Source: Clostridiales bacterium (GTDB lineage: Bacteria > Bacillota > Clostridia > Oscillospirales > Oscillospiraceae). Taken from it: a DNA stretch of 40,896 nt. Made by a program: the position numbers and the translations under genes. Where the stretch lies: contig JALFJQ010000029.1 in NCBI GenBank assembly GCA_022775085.1, positions 1 to 40,896 on the forward strand. Direction: 5' to 3'. Under the pieces are notes generated by a model. That model made no database searches, was not told where the DNA came from, and worked only from the letters and a program-made list of their open reading frames with translations. Position 1 is the first letter of the stretch, and each line of letters opens with the position of its first letter. Of the stretch, positions 8,373 to 16,894 are shown piece by piece.

Positions 8373-9287
8373 CTAGAAATTGAACGTTGTTTGAACAGGC
8401 CGCTCCTGAAAATAGGCCCGCGTCTGTTCGGCATTGCGGAGGATCTCCTCTTTCAGGGATGTGAGATCGGGGAATTTCCGTTCTGGGCGCAGAAACCGGT
8501 AAAATTCCAGGGTAATCTCCCGTCCGTACAGATCTCCTTCATAATCCAGAATCCAGGGCTCCACCGTGATGCTCTGCCCATTCACCGTCGGGCGGGTCCC
8601 CACGTTGGTCACCGCGGGATAGCTCTGCCCGTCCAGCAGGCATCTGCACAGATACACGCCAAACCGCGGCACCGCCAATTCCGGCGGAAGCTCCAGATTG
8701 GCGGTGGGAATCCCCAAAGTGCTTCCCAGATGGCGGCCATGAATCACCCTCCCGGTGAGGATATGGGGGTGGCCCAGGAATTTCACCGCTGTGGACATTT
8801 CGCCGCCCTCGATCAGCCCCCGGATGTGGGTGCTGGAAATGCGGATCCCGTCCAGCGTCTGCTCCGGCACCACGGCCCAGGGCAGGCTCTCCCCCCGGCA
8901 GTAGATCGCCAGCAGCCCCGCGTTGCCCGCGCCCCCCGCACCAAAGCGGAAGTCCGCGCCGCAGACAAAGCCCGCCGCGTCATAATCCCGGCGCAGCAGC
9001 TCCAGGAATTCCTTCCAGGGCATATCCCGCATTTTCCGGTCAAAGGGAAGGGTCACCACATTGTCTATGCCGTAGTGCTGCCGCAGCAGCCGCTCCCGAT
9101 CCTCCGGGGTATTGATGAGCCGGGGGGGCTGCCCCAGAACCAGCGTGTCCGGGTGGGTGGAAAAGGTCACCACACCGCTGCGCCAGCTTCCCTCATGGGC
9201 CACCTCCCGGCAGGTCGTCAGGAGAGCCGCGTGTCCTATGTGTACGCCATCAAAAAAACCCAGCGCGTAAATTGTCTTGTTCTTCAT
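8373..9287 (-). CDS. ribF: Bifunctional riboflavin kinase / FAD synthetase
   Basis: RibF converts riboflavin to FMN and then FAD. The N-terminal nucleotidyltransferase domain has GFFDGVHIGH at residues 10-19 and an ISSTHIRG motif. The C-terminal flavokinase domain (from about 180) carries GRVIHGRHLGSTLGIPTANL, in which the PTAN metal/nucleotide motif is intact. The 304-residue length is normal. The ATG at 9287 is chosen over an in-frame TTG nine bases upstream, but neither has a strong ribosome site. It is the last gene of the rimP-nusA operon, after truB, as in many Firmicutes. No FMN riboswitch is seen upstream, which fits a housekeeping role. Confidence 0.95.
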   Translation of the reverse strand: MKNKTIYALGFFDGVHIGHAALLTTCREVAHEGSWRSGVVTFSTHPDTLVLGQPPRLINTPEDRERLLRQHYGIDNVVTLPFDRKMRDMPWKEFLELLRRDYDAAGFVCGADFRFGAGGAGNAGLLAIYCRGESLPWAVVPEQTLDGIRISSTHIRGLIEGGEMSTAVKFLGHPHILTGRVIHGRHLGSTLGIPTANLELPPELAVPRFGVYLCRCLLDGQSYPAVTNVGTRPTVNGQSITVEPWILDYEGDLYGREITLEFYRFLRPERKFPDLTSLKEEILRNAEQTRAYFQERPVQTTFNF

Positions 9288-9314
9288 ACTTTTCAAGTCC
9301 GTTTAGCAAAATAT

Positions 9315-9337
9315 GCCTTTCCCTCTCTGGGGAAGGC
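9315..9337. terminator. Hairpin between truB and ribF
   Basis: GCCTTTCCC and GGGGAAGGC form a 9-bp stem with one G-U-type pair. On the plus strand TTTTTAT follows. On the minus strand, the direction of the genes, ATATTTT follows. It could attenuate ribF relative to truB. Confidence 0.55.
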
Positions 9338-9340
9338 TTT

Positions 9341-10201
9341 TTATACCGCAAAGAAACTTTTAATGGTTACCATAGCCCCATCTTCCACCTTTGCCAGCAT
9401 GAGAAATTCTCCACTCTGGCTGTAGGCCCGGCAGGTTCCGTCTTCCATTTTTACGGAAAAAGGGTTGCCGTTGCGGCAGCGCTTTTCCTGGTTGGCGGTG
9501 AGGGTCACGGCGGGGTAATTGCGGAACATGGTGTCCACACTCCGCAGATATTTTTCGGGTTCGGCGGTGTCAAGCAGTTCCTGTAAGGGAACCGCTTCGG
9601 TGATGGTATATTCCCCAGCCTGCACCCGGCGCAGGCGCTCCATACAGCCGCCGCAGCCCAAAGCTTCGCCAATATCCTTGCACAATGTACGGATATAGGT
9701 GCCCTTGGAGCAGCGAACCCGCAGATGCAGGGTGTTTTCTCCCCGTTCCAGCAGAGTCAGTTCATGAATGGTGATGGGCCGGGGCTGACGCTCCACGGTT
9801 TTGCCCTTCCTGGCCAGGTCGCACAGCTTCTGCCCGTTCACTTTCAAGGCGGAGTACATAGGGGGCACCTGCATAATGTTCCCCCGAAAGGCTTCCAGCG
9901 TTTCCGCAATCTGTTCGTCTGTGGCGGACACAGGCGCTTCGGTCAGCACCGTGCCGGTAACGTCCTCAGTGTCGGTGGTCAGGCCTAACCGAAGGACGGC
10001 TTCATAGGTTTTTTCCGCGTGTTCGAAAAATTCCACGCCCCTTGTGGCCCGGCCCACGAACACGGGAAGCACGCCGGTGGCCATGGGGTCAAGGGTGCCG
10101 CCGTGACCGATGCGGCGGGTATTAAATACCCTGCGCAGCCGGGCGGTCACGTCCTGACTTGTCCAGTCCTGGGGCTTGTCTACGATTACGATTCCATCCA
10201 T
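9341..10201 (-). CDS. truB: tRNA pseudouridine(55) synthase
   Basis: TruB makes pseudouridine 55 in the T-loop of tRNAs. The catalytic motif GGTLDPMATG is present, with the nucleophile at Asp38. The N-terminal MDGIVIVDKPQDWTS and the RCSKGTYIRTL motif are typical. The 286-residue length is normal, with a PUA-like C-terminal part. GGGGAA precedes the ATG. A family C repeat separates it from nrnA upstream, yet it likely belongs to the same transcription unit. Confidence 0.95.
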   Translation of the reverse strand: MDGIVIVDKPQDWTSQDVTARLRRVFNTRRIGHGGTLDPMATGVLPVFVGRATRGVEFFEHAEKTYEAVLRLGLTTDTEDVTGTVLTEAPVSATDEQIAETLEAFRGNIMQVPPMYSALKVNGQKLCDLARKGKTVERQPRPITIHELTLLERGENTLHLRVRCSKGTYIRTLCKDIGEALGCGGCMERLRRVQAGEYTITEAVPLQELLDTAEPEKYLRSVDTMFRNYPAVTLTANQEKRCRNGNPFSVKMEDGTCRAYSQSGEFLMLAKVEDGAMVTIKSFFAV

Positions 10202-10208
10202 ATTTCTT

Positions 10209-10316
10209 CCCCGTAGGGGGCGATGCCCACATCGCCCCTTTGCAGATGTTCCAAATTCGCCATCTATGATCGCTCACTTTTTCCGGGGGCCGATGTGGGC
10301 ATCGGCACCTACGGTG
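10209..10316. repeat. MITE-like repeat (family C)
   Basis: Inverted ends CCGTAGGGGGCGATGCCCA and its near-complement bound about 108 bases. The unit matches 6678-6787 in its ends and size. It sits between nrnA and truB, inside the long operon, without a gene of its own. Confidence 0.75.
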
Positions 10317-10379
10317 AGGAAAATATGGGTTTATCGACACGCTGGGGCAGCTTACACGCAAGCCGCCCTCCTAAGGAAA

Positions 10380-11327
10380 TCAAAGCGCAAGCATGGCCTT
10401 TTCCACAGCCAAAGCCGCTTCCTCAAGGGGCATTTTCAGGCTGGCGCCTGCCGCGCCCTTGTGTCCGCCGCCGCCGAATTTCTCGGTGACCCTGGCAGCG
10501 TCATAGCCCGGCACCGCCCGGACTGAGAGCTTGGTGTCCCCCTCGGCGCTCTCCCGCAGAGTCGCGGCGACACAGACTCCCGCAACCGTCCGGGGGAAGG
10601 AAGAAATGTTGTCCATATCGTCCTGTGTCACGCCGAGCTCTTCCTCCACCGTCCTGGGAATGGCGCAGACGGCCATTTTGCCGCCCTCCAGCATCCGCAT
10701 ATGGTCTACGATCCAGCCCTGCATTCTCAGCCGCCCCAGCGTATTCGTCTCGAACAGCTCCTGGTTCAGCTCATAGATCCGCGCCCCGGCGGCGGCGCAG
10801 ACGGCAGCCGTCTCAAAGGTGTGAGCGGTGGTGTTGGCATAGCGAAAGCAGCCGGTGTCCGTGGAGGTGCCGACGTATACCGCCTCGGCAATGCTCCGGT
10901 CTGCCTGCACGCCCATGAGACTGAGCACGTCCCAGACAAGCTCCGCGCAGGAGGCGCTGTGGGGATCCACCAATTCGGAATCGGTGAAGGAGGTGGCGCT
11001 GCCGTGATGGTCGATGCGCAGAGCAATGCCGCCCAGCAGGCCCTTGAACGCTTCCGGGAGCATGGAGGGAGATGCCACGTCGGTGCTGACAATGGTCTCG
11101 CTCCCTTCCGGCGCGGATTTTGTCAGGCCCTCATGGAGCCACGCAAACCGCTGGGAAACCTCTTTGTTTTCCAGGATATGGGCGGTTTTTCCCAACTGCC
11201 GCAGCCCCAGGCACAGAGCGGCGGAGGAGCCGGTGGTGTCACCGTCGGGGCGGCGGTGGGACAAAATCAGGTAATTGTCGTGCTCCTGCAAAAATTGGGC
11301 GCACTCACTCCGGGTCAGATTCTTCAT
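10380..11327 (-). CDS. nrnA: DHH/DHHA1 phosphoesterase, NrnA-like nanoRNase/pAp phosphatase
   Basis: NrnA degrades 2-5 nucleotide RNAs and dephosphorylates 3'-phosphoadenosine 5'-phosphate in the cytosol. The 315-residue protein has the DHH motifs HRRPDGDTTGS (near residue 24), STDVASPS, IDHHGS and GTSTDTGCF, and the C-terminal DHHA1 motif GGGGHKGAAG. Its ATG lies inside the end of rbfA (23-base overlap), with a weak GGGGTGAAG ribosome site, suggesting translational coupling. The rbfA-nrnA-truB order is common in Clostridia and places RNA turnover with ribosome maturation. Confidence 0.92.
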   Translation of the reverse strand: MKNLTRSECAQFLQEHDNYLILSHRRPDGDTTGSSAALCLGLRQLGKTAHILENKEVSQRFAWLHEGLTKSAPEGSETIVSTDVASPSMLPEAFKGLLGGIALRIDHHGSATSFTDSELVDPHSASCAELVWDVLSLMGVQADRSIAEAVYVGTSTDTGCFRYANTTAHTFETAAVCAAAGARIYELNQELFETNTLGRLRMQGWIVDHMRMLEGGKMAVCAIPRTVEEELGVTQDDMDNISSFPRTVAGVCVAATLRESAEGDTKLSVRAVPGYDAARVTEKFGGGGHKGAAGASLKMPLEEAALAVEKAMLAL

Positions 11328-11673
11328 CGTGCTTCACCCCCAGAGAGTTGATGAGATCCAGCATTTTTGCGCCGTAGGTGATGGAGTCATCCTCGGCCCA
11401 GACGATCTCCGGAGCGTAGCGCAGCCGCAGATTGCCGCCCAGCTGGCGGCGCAGGTAGCCTGCGGCGGACTTGAGGCCCGCCATCGCCTCCTTGGCCTTG
11501 TCGTCCTGAAGAAAGCTGACGTAGACCTTGGTATAGCGCAGATCAGGGGTGGTTTCCACCCGGGTGATGGAGATCATCACGTCCTGCACCCGGGGATCCT
11601 TCACGGTGCGCAGCAGGGCGGACAGCTCCTTCTGGATTTCTTCATTGATGAGTAAAATTCGATTGGATGCCAT
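11305..11673 (-). CDS. rbfA: Ribosome-binding factor A
   Basis: RbfA is a KH-fold protein that helps mature the 30S subunit and 16S rRNA 5' end. The 122 residues include the family pattern in KDPRVQDVMISITRVE, DLRYTKVYVS and the AAGYLRRQLGGNLRLRYAPE region. AAAGGAGC precedes the ATG. It lies between infB and nrnA. Confidence 0.95.
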   Translation of the reverse strand: MASNRILLINEEIQKELSALLRTVKDPRVQDVMISITRVETTPDLRYTKVYVSFLQDDKAKEAMAGLKSAAGYLRRQLGGNLRLRYAPEIVWAEDDSITYGAKMLDLINSLGVKHDEESDPE

Positions 11674-11689
11674 GGATTGCTCCTTTCAG

Positions 11690-11766
11690 TCGCAAGTGTG
11701 GAGTGTGCAGAGTGAAGGGTGAAACTATTTTCTCAACTCTCCACTCTCAACTCTTCACTCTCTGCA
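11690..11766. repeat. Short GTGGAGTGT / CTCAACTCT repeat tract
   Basis: Degenerate near-tandem units (AGTGTGGAGTGTGCAGAGTG, then CTCAACTCTCCACTCTCAAC) form opposing arms between rbfA and infB. Related tracts lie at 14962-14998 and 28937-28983. No gene is present. Confidence 0.55.
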
Positions 11767-11771
11767 AATGA

Positions 11772-11800
11772 CTGCCGCGCCGCGGTTTGCGGCGCGGCAG
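11772..11800 (-). terminator. Strong GC hairpin after infB
   Basis: CTGCCGCGCCGC pairs perfectly with its complement over 12 bp around a five-base loop, five bases past the infB stop. No T-run follows, so it may protect the mRNA end or pause polymerase rather than fully terminate; rbfA lies immediately downstream. Confidence 0.5.
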
Positions 11801-11805
11801 AATGG

Positions 11806-14184
11806 TTATCTCTTCACTTCCTGCATGATGAAGCACTCAAAAATATCGCCCTCGCGAATATCGTTGAACTTCGCCACGGTCATGCCGCACTCAAAGCCGG
11901 CGGTAACCTCCTTGGCAGCGTCCTTGAACCGCTGCAGGGAGCCGATCTCGCCCTCGTGGACAACGATGTTGTCCCGCAGCACGCGAACCTGAGAATCCCG
12001 GGTGACCTTGCCGTCCTTGACCATACAGCCGGCCACAGTGCCGATGGCGGAAACCTTGTAGGTCATGCGCACCTCGGCGTGGCCGATGACCACTTCCTCG
12101 TACTTGGGTGCCAGCATGCCCTTCATGGCGGCCTCGATCTCGTCCACGGCATCATAGATGACCCGGTAGAACCGCATATCCACATTGGCCCGGTGGCCGG
12201 AAGCCTGGGCGGCGGCATCGGGACGGACATTGAAGCCCACAATGATGGCACCGGAGGTGGAAGCCAGCAGAATATCGCTTTCGTTGATGGCGCCAACGCC
12301 CGCGTGGATGACCCGGACACGGACCTCCTCGTTGCTCAGCTTCTCCAGAGAGGACTTCACCGCTTCGGCGGAGCCCTGCACGTCAGCCTTGACGATCAGG
12401 GGCAGCTCCTTCATTTCGCCCTCCTGCATCTTGGCGAAGAGGTTATCCAGAGTGACCTTCTGCATCAGCTGGGCTGCGGCATCCTTCTGAGCCTGACGGC
12501 GCTGCTCCACCAGCTCCCGGGCCATGCGCTCGTCGGTAACGGCGTTGAACTCGTCGCCGGGGGTGGGCACGTCGGCAAGGCCGGTGATCTCCACAGGCAC
12601 GGAGGGGCCTGCGGTCTTGACGGTGCGGCCCTTGTCGTTGGTCATGACACGGACACGGCCCACGGAAGTACCGGCAATGACGATGTCGCCCTGCTTCAGG
12701 GTGCCGTTCTGCACCAGCAGGGTTGCCACGGGGCCGCGGGTCTTGTCCAGGCGGGCCTCGATGACAACGCCCTTGGCCCGGCGGTTGGGGTTAGCCTTCA
12801 GCTCCTGCACCTCGGCGGTCAGCAGCACCATTTCCAGCAGCTCCTCCAGACCCATGCCTGTCTTGGCAGAGATGGGCACGATGATGGTATCGCCGCCCCA
12901 CTCCTCGGGAACCAGGTCGTATTTGGTAAGCTGCTCCTTGATCTTGTCGGGATTGGCGGTGGGCTTATCCATCTTATTGATGGCAACGATGATGGGCACC
13001 TCAGCCGCCTTGGCGTGGTTAATGGACTCCACCGTCTGGGGCATGATGCCGTCGTCGGCAGCAACCACCAGAATGGCGATGTCGGTAGACTTGGCGCCAC
13101 GGGCACGCATGGAGGTGAAGGCCGCATGGCCGGGGGTGTCCAGGAAGGTAATCATCTGGCCGTTCACATCGACAGTATACGCACCAATGTGCTGGGTGAT
13201 ACCGCCAGCCTCACCGGCAGTGACGGAGGTCTTACGGATGGCGTCCAAAGTGGAAGTCTTGCCGTGGTCAACATGGCCCATAACCACCACAACAGGGGCA
13301 CGGGTCTCCAGCTCCTCGGCGGTATCCACGTGGTCGTCAATGATTTTTTCTTCGATGGTGACGGTAACTTCCTTCTCCACCTTGCAGCCCATTTCGGTAG
13401 CTACAAACTCGGCGGTGTCAAAGTCGATGGCCTGGTTGATGCCCGCCATAACGCCGTTCTTCATCAGGCACTTGATGACCTCACCGGCGGTCTTCTTCAT
13501 CCGGGAAGCCAGCTCACCCACGGTGATCTCGTCGGGGATCTTCACGGTAACGGGAGCCTTCCGGGCCACTTCCATCTGAAGGCGGCGCATTTTCTCCTGC
13601 TCCTCGTTACGGCTCTTGCTTCCCTTAAAGCCGCCCTTCTGCTGTTTATTCTGCTGCTTGCCCTTGCCGCCGCCGATGCGCTGCTTGCCGCCCTGATAGT
13701 TCTGGACCCGCTCGGATACCAGATTGTCAACGTCGGCAAAGCGGTTGGCGTTGACCTGCACGGCGGAGGTGTCCACCACCCGGCGCTCCCGCTTGCGCTC
13801 CGGCTCCTTAGGCTTGTCGGCCTTGGGAGCGGCCTGCTGCTGCGCGGCAGGGGCAGACTGGGGCTTGGGCTGGTTGCTGCTCTGAGGACGGATATTATTC
13901 TGCTGAGCCTTGGGCTGCTGGGCAGCGGGCTTATTGTCCTTCTTCGGCTCGGCCTTGGGTTCCGCTTTGGGGGCGGTGGGCTTCACCGCGAAGATCTGCT
14001 CCATGGAGCTGACCTGATTCTTCTGGGTCAGGTAGTCGAATACCACATTCAGCTCCGCGTCGGTCATGACCTGGGTATAGGACTTGGGCTTCTCGCCGTA
14101 CTTTCCAACGATCTCCGAAATCTCCTTGGGGGCCACGCCAAAATCCGCGGCGACCTCCTTCACACGATACTTAACAAAACTCAT
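11806..14184 (-). CDS. infB: Translation initiation factor IF-2
   Basis: IF-2 is the GTPase that brings initiator tRNA to the 30S subunit and promotes subunit joining. The 792 residues begin with an IF2_N module ([17 protein letters not shown]), followed by a Gln/Pro/Lys/Ala-rich linker to about 200 and a second IF2_N module. The GTPase domain has G1 GHVDHGKTS near 300, G3 DTPGHAAF and G4 NKMD near 401, with the beta-barrel, C1 and C2 domains following to the C-terminus. The start at 14184 follows GGAGGTG by about ten bases; an upstream in-frame ATG 33 bases earlier has no ribosome site and would add non-family residues. Confidence 0.97.
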   Translation of the reverse strand: MSFVKYRVKEVAADFGVAPKEISEIVGKYGEKPKSYTQVMTDAELNVVFDYLTQKNQVSSMEQIFAVKPTAPKAEPKAEPKKDNKPAAQQPKAQQNNIRPQSSNQPKPQSAPAAQQQAAPKADKPKEPERKRERRVVDTSAVQVNANRFADVDNLVSERVQNYQGGKQRIGGGKGKQQNKQQKGGFKGSKSRNEEQEKMRRLQMEVARKAPVTVKIPDEITVGELASRMKKTAGEVIKCLMKNGVMAGINQAIDFDTAEFVATEMGCKVEKEVTVTIEEKIIDDHVDTAEELETRAPVVVVMGHVDHGKTSTLDAIRKTSVTAGEAGGITQHIGAYTVDVNGQMITFLDTPGHAAFTSMRARGAKSTDIAILVVAADDGIMPQTVESINHAKAAEVPIIVAINKMDKPTANPDKIKEQLTKYDLVPEEWGGDTIIVPISAKTGMGLEELLEMVLLTAEVQELKANPNRRAKGVVIEARLDKTRGPVATLLVQNGTLKQGDIVIAGTSVGRVRVMTNDKGRTVKTAGPSVPVEITGLADVPTPGDEFNAVTDERMARELVEQRRQAQKDAAAQLMQKVTLDNLFAKMQEGEMKELPLIVKADVQGSAEAVKSSLEKLSNEEVRVRVIHAGVGAINESDILLASTSGAIIVGFNVRPDAAAQASGHRANVDMRFYRVIYDAVDEIEAAMKGMLAPKYEEVVIGHAEVRMTYKVSAIGTVAGCMVKDGKVTRDSQVRVLRDNIVVHEGEIGSLQRFKDAAKEVTAGFECGMTVAKFNDIREGDIFECFIMQEVKR

Positions 14185-14227
14185 TCTATAAAAGCACCTC
14201 CATGGTTGGATACGCAATGTTATCGAA

Positions 14228-14270
14228 CTGAGTCACTGTCAACTGTCAACTGTCAACTGTCAACTCAAAA
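14228..14270. repeat. Tandem GTCAACT repeat
   Basis: Four consecutive copies of CTGTCAA-type heptamers lie between infB and ylxQ. The unit is shared with 4699-4735. Confidence 0.65.
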
Positions 14271-14271
14271 A

Positions 14272-14682
14272 TTACTTCTTCCCTTTTCTCAAATTCCGCT
14301 GATGGGCCTTGGCCTCCGACTGCCGCTTTTGGGCCCTGGCGGCCTTAGCGGTCAGCACTTCCAGCACCTGGGGGTCGGCCTTGGGCAGGGACTTGACCAG
14401 CGCAAGAGCAAGCTGAACATCGGTAATGGCGGCGATGGCCAGGCTGGTTCTGCCGATGGCGAAGCCCATCTCATCCTTGGTGCACTCTAACCGCACGCAC
14501 TGCTGCTCTGTGCCCGCGGCGAAGGATTTTGCCCGCCGCCAGGTGTGGTCGGAGGCATCCGACGCAACCAGAATCACATAGGCCTTTCCGGCCCGGGCCG
14601 CCGCGCCCACCGGCTCCTCACCCAATTCGGCAAGGCCGCCCTTCCGGGCCAGGGACAGGTAGTTCAGGGCTTTATTGTCCAT
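14272..14682 (-). CDS. YlxQ-type L7Ae-family RNA-binding protein
   Basis: A small cytosolic L7Ae/L30e-fold protein of the YlxQ group, which sits in nusA-infB operons and probably binds kink-turn RNA. The 136 residues contain the fold's ALNYLSLARKGG start, an AYVILVASDASDHTWRR strand-helix region and a basic C-terminal tail (AKAHQRNLRKGKK). Its ATG lies inside the end of rnpM (11-base overlap) after GAGGCGGG, so translation is probably coupled. The basic tail extends beyond the usual roughly 100-residue core. Confidence 0.85.
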   Translation of the reverse strand: MDNKALNYLSLARKGGLAELGEEPVGAAARAGKAYVILVASDASDHTWRRAKSFAAGTEQQCVRLECTKDEMGFAIGRTSLAIAAITDVQLALALVKSLPKADPQVLEVLTAKAARAQKRQSEAKAHQRNLRKGKK

Positions 14683-14944
14683 TGCCCGCCTCCATTTCCT
14701 TTTCCAGCCGGGCGTAAACCTCCTCGGGGATGGTCACTTCCAGACTGCGGTCCAGGGCCTTGGAGCGCAGGGCCTTTTTCAGGCAATCAGGGTTGGGGCA
14801 CAGGTAGGCTCCCCGTCCGTTCATCTTTCCGCCGAAATCCAGACAGACGCTGCCCTCGGGGGTACGCACCACCCGGATCAGCTCCCGCTTGGCCTTCCGC
14901 TCCCGGCAGCCCATACACTGCCGTTGGGGGATCTTTTTCTGCAT
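14672..14944 (-). CDS. rnpM: YlxR/RnpM RNase P modulator
   Basis: A 90-residue YlxR-family protein; in Bacillus this protein binds RNase P RNA and tunes its activity. The family signature RQCMGCRERKAKRELIRVVR and the GRGAYLC motif are present. AAAGGAGGGG precedes the ATG. It is between nusA and ylxQ, the standard position. Confidence 0.93.
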   Translation of the reverse strand: MQKKIPQRQCMGCRERKAKRELIRVVRTPEGSVCLDFGGKMNGRGAYLCPNPDCLKKALRSKALDRSLEVTIPEEVYARLEKEMEAGNGQ

Positions 14945-14961
14945 TGGAACACCCCTCCTTT

Positions 14962-14998
14962 GTTCAGTGTGGAGTGTGGAGCGTGGAGTGTGGAGTGA
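14962..14998. repeat. Short TGTGGAGTG repeat tract
   Basis: Four degenerate copies of GTGTGGAGTG stand in the gap between nusA and rnpM. The reverse complement recurs at 28937-28983. Confidence 0.6.
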
Positions 14999-15036
14999 TT
15001 TTCTCCGTCATTTCCACCGCGTCCTCTTTTGTTTCG

Positions 15037-16206
15037 TTATTCTTCTGTTTCAGCCTCTTTGGTCTGAACAGGCTCCGCTTCCGGCTCCCCGGCGGGTTCG
15101 GCCTGGGAGGCGGGCTTGATGTCGATCTTATAGCCGGTGAGCCGGGCCGCCAGGCGGGCATTCTGGCCCTCCTTGCCGATGGCGAGGGACAGCTGGTCGT
15201 CGGGAACGATGACGCGGCAGGCCTTCTGGCCGGGAATCAGGCTGACGGAGATCACGTCGGCGGGGCTAAGGGCGCTGCGGACGTATTCGCAGGGATCCTC
15301 GCTCCACACCACGATGTCGATCTTCTCGCCGCCCAGCTCCTCCACGACGGCGCCCACACGACCGCCCCGAGGGCCGACACAGGCACCCACAGGGTCAACG
15401 CCCTCCATGGTGGCACGGACAGCCATCTTGGAGCGGGAACCGGCTTCCCGGGCGATGTTGCGAACCTCCACCTGACCATTGGCAATTTCCGGGGTCTCCA
15501 GCTCGAACAGACGGCGCACCAGATTGGGATGGGTACGGGACACCTGAACCAGCGGGCCACGGCCCATTTTATGGACTTCCAGCACGTAGACCCGGATGAT
15601 GTCGCCTTCCTTATGCTTTTCTCCAGGAATCTGCTCGGAAGCCCGGAGAACAGCGTCGGAGGCTTCGCTGCCCTGACCAATGCGGATGAACATATCGCCG
15701 GTGGTGGGGTCAATGCGCAGCACGGTGCCGGTGAGCAGCTCCTGAGCCTTGGAGGAATAGGATTCGTACATAACGCCCCGCTCGGCTTCCCGGATGCCCT
15801 GAATGACCACCTGCTTGGCGGTCTGGGCGGCGATGCGTCCGAATTTCGCGATGTCCACGGGGATGGCCACGGTGTCGCCCACCTTCACGCTGGGGTTGAT
15901 GCGCTTGGCGGTGTCAATATGAATTTCCAGTGCCAGATCGGTCAGCTCGTCCACCACGGTCTTGATCTGGTACATACTCAGGCCTTCCTCGCTGAGGTTC
16001 ACCACCACGTTCTCTGCCGGAACGTCCCGGTGATCCTCCCGGTCCTTGCGGTAGGCGTTGGTCAGCGCCTGCTTCAGACGCTCCACCATATAGTCCACGG
16101 GGATGCCCTTGAGCTTTTCCAGCTCCCGCAGAGAAGCGAAAATTTCCGCGCCGATGTCCACCTTGGGGGCTTCGGCCTGCTTTTTGGCATTCTTTCTGGG
16201 TGCCAT
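15037..16206 (-). CDS. nusA: Transcription termination/antitermination factor NusA
   Basis: NusA binds RNA polymerase and nascent RNA to control pausing, termination and antitermination. The 389 residues hold the N-terminal polymerase-binding domain (about 15-130), an S1 domain (about 155-225) and two KH domains, with [11 protein letters not shown] near 278 and [17 protein letters not shown] near 342. A Glu/Pro-rich tail ends the protein. There are no C-terminal acidic repeats, as is usual in Firmicutes. CTAAGGAGG precedes the ATG. The gap from rimP is only 12 bases. Confidence 0.97.
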   Translation of the reverse strand: MAPRKNAKKQAEAPKVDIGAEIFASLRELEKLKGIPVDYMVERLKQALTNAYRKDREDHRDVPAENVVVNLSEEGLSMYQIKTVVDELTDLALEIHIDTAKRINPSVKVGDTVAIPVDIAKFGRIAAQTAKQVVIQGIREAERGVMYESYSSKAQELLTGTVLRIDPTTGDMFIRIGQGSEASDAVLRASEQIPGEKHKEGDIIRVYVLEVHKMGRGPLVQVSRTHPNLVRRLFELETPEIANGQVEVRNIAREAGSRSKMAVRATMEGVDPVGACVGPRGGRVGAVVEELGGEKIDIVVWSEDPCEYVRSALSPADVISVSLIPGQKACRVIVPDDQLSLAIGKEGQNARLAARLTGYKIDIKPASQAEPAGEPEAEPVQTKEAETEE

Positions 16207-16218
16207 TGTTAATCCTCC

Positions 16219-16671
16219 TTAGAATTCCACGCGAAGCCGCACCTGGGCGACCTCGGATTTTTCAAATTGAATGGTTTCTTTTCCCGCCTCCACGGTAAGC
16301 TTCCCCTCGTCATATTCTTTTAACACGCAGGGGATTTCCTTCAGACCGTTTCTGGGGCGGTAAAGCTTCACGGTAATGGGGCTGCCGAGAAACCGCTGAA
16401 AATCGCCGGGACGCTTCAGTACCCGTTCCAGTCCGGCAGAGCAGACCTCGAAGTGGTAGGACCCGGGAATGGGGTCTTTTTCATCCAGAATCGGGTCTAC
16501 TGCCCGGGACACGGCCTCGCAGTCGTTAATGTCCACGCCGCCCTCTTTGTCGAGGTACAGCCGCAGGAAATACTCGCTTCCCTCCCGGACATATTCCACG
16601 TCCCACAGCTCACACCCCTGGGCCTCCACAATGGGGCGGGCGAACTCCGCCACCAGCTCTGTCACCTTCAT
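16219..16671 (-). CDS. rimP: Ribosome maturation factor RimP
   Basis: RimP assists early assembly of the 30S subunit. The 150 residues show the family features GCELWDVEYVREGSEYFLR, the acidic VDINDCEAVSRAVDP region and VCSAGLERVL before the C-terminal SH3-like domain. AAGGAGG precedes the ATG. It is the first gene of the nine-gene operon running to ribF. Confidence 0.95.
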   Translation of the reverse strand: MKVTELVAEFARPIVEAQGCELWDVEYVREGSEYFLRLYLDKEGGVDINDCEAVSRAVDPILDEKDPIPGSYHFEVCSAGLERVLKRPGDFQRFLGSPITVKLYRPRNGLKEIPCVLKEYDEGKLTVEAGKETIQFEKSEVAQVRLRVEF

Positions 16672-16701
16672 TGGCGCATTAACCTCCTTCAGGCTAAGAA
16701 G

Positions 16702-16727
16702 AAAGAGAGGCGCTCGCGCCTCTCTTT
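16702..16727 (-). promoter_or_regulatory. Terminator-like hairpin in the rimP-nusA leader
   Basis: AAAGAGAGGCG pairs perfectly with CGCCTCTCTTT over 11 bp around a four-base loop. On the minus strand the second arm runs into TTTCTTCTT. It lies after the promoter and before the rimP ribosome site, so it could act as an attenuator through which NusA controls its own operon. That regulation is inference. Confidence 0.65.
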
Positions 16728-16754
16728 GCCTACATTCTACCGTTTAACGGGGAT

Positions 16755-16783
16755 ATTATACCACCGTATTCTCTGATTTGCAA
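16755..16783 (-). promoter_or_regulatory. Sigma-A promoter of the rimP-nusA-infB operon
   Basis: Minus-strand TTGCAA, 17 bases, TATAAT, a near-consensus promoter. Transcription would start about 75 bases before rimP. Confidence 0.85.
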
Positions 16784-16859
16784 GAGGTTTCCCAGGAAAA
16801 ATGGGCTAATATTTTTCCTGTATCCGACAGATTATCGTATAATTTCTCCAAAGGAGAAA

Positions 16860-16884
16860 ATGGACGGCGGAATTCGCCGTCCAT
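16860..16884 (-). terminator. Terminator after the TRAP transporter
   Basis: ATGGACGGCG and CGCCGTCCAT form a 10-bp stem around a five-base loop; TTTTCTCCTTT follows on the minus strand. Confidence 0.8.
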
Positions 16885-16894
16885 TTCCGGGACA

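Noticed and set aside
9288..9340. FMN riboswitch before ribF
   Set aside because: The gap is under 60 bases and shows only a simple terminator-type hairpin.
11719..14490. Long plus-strand open frame opposite infB
   Set aside because: It mirrors the well supported IF-2 gene, is low in complexity and starts within a short repeat tract.
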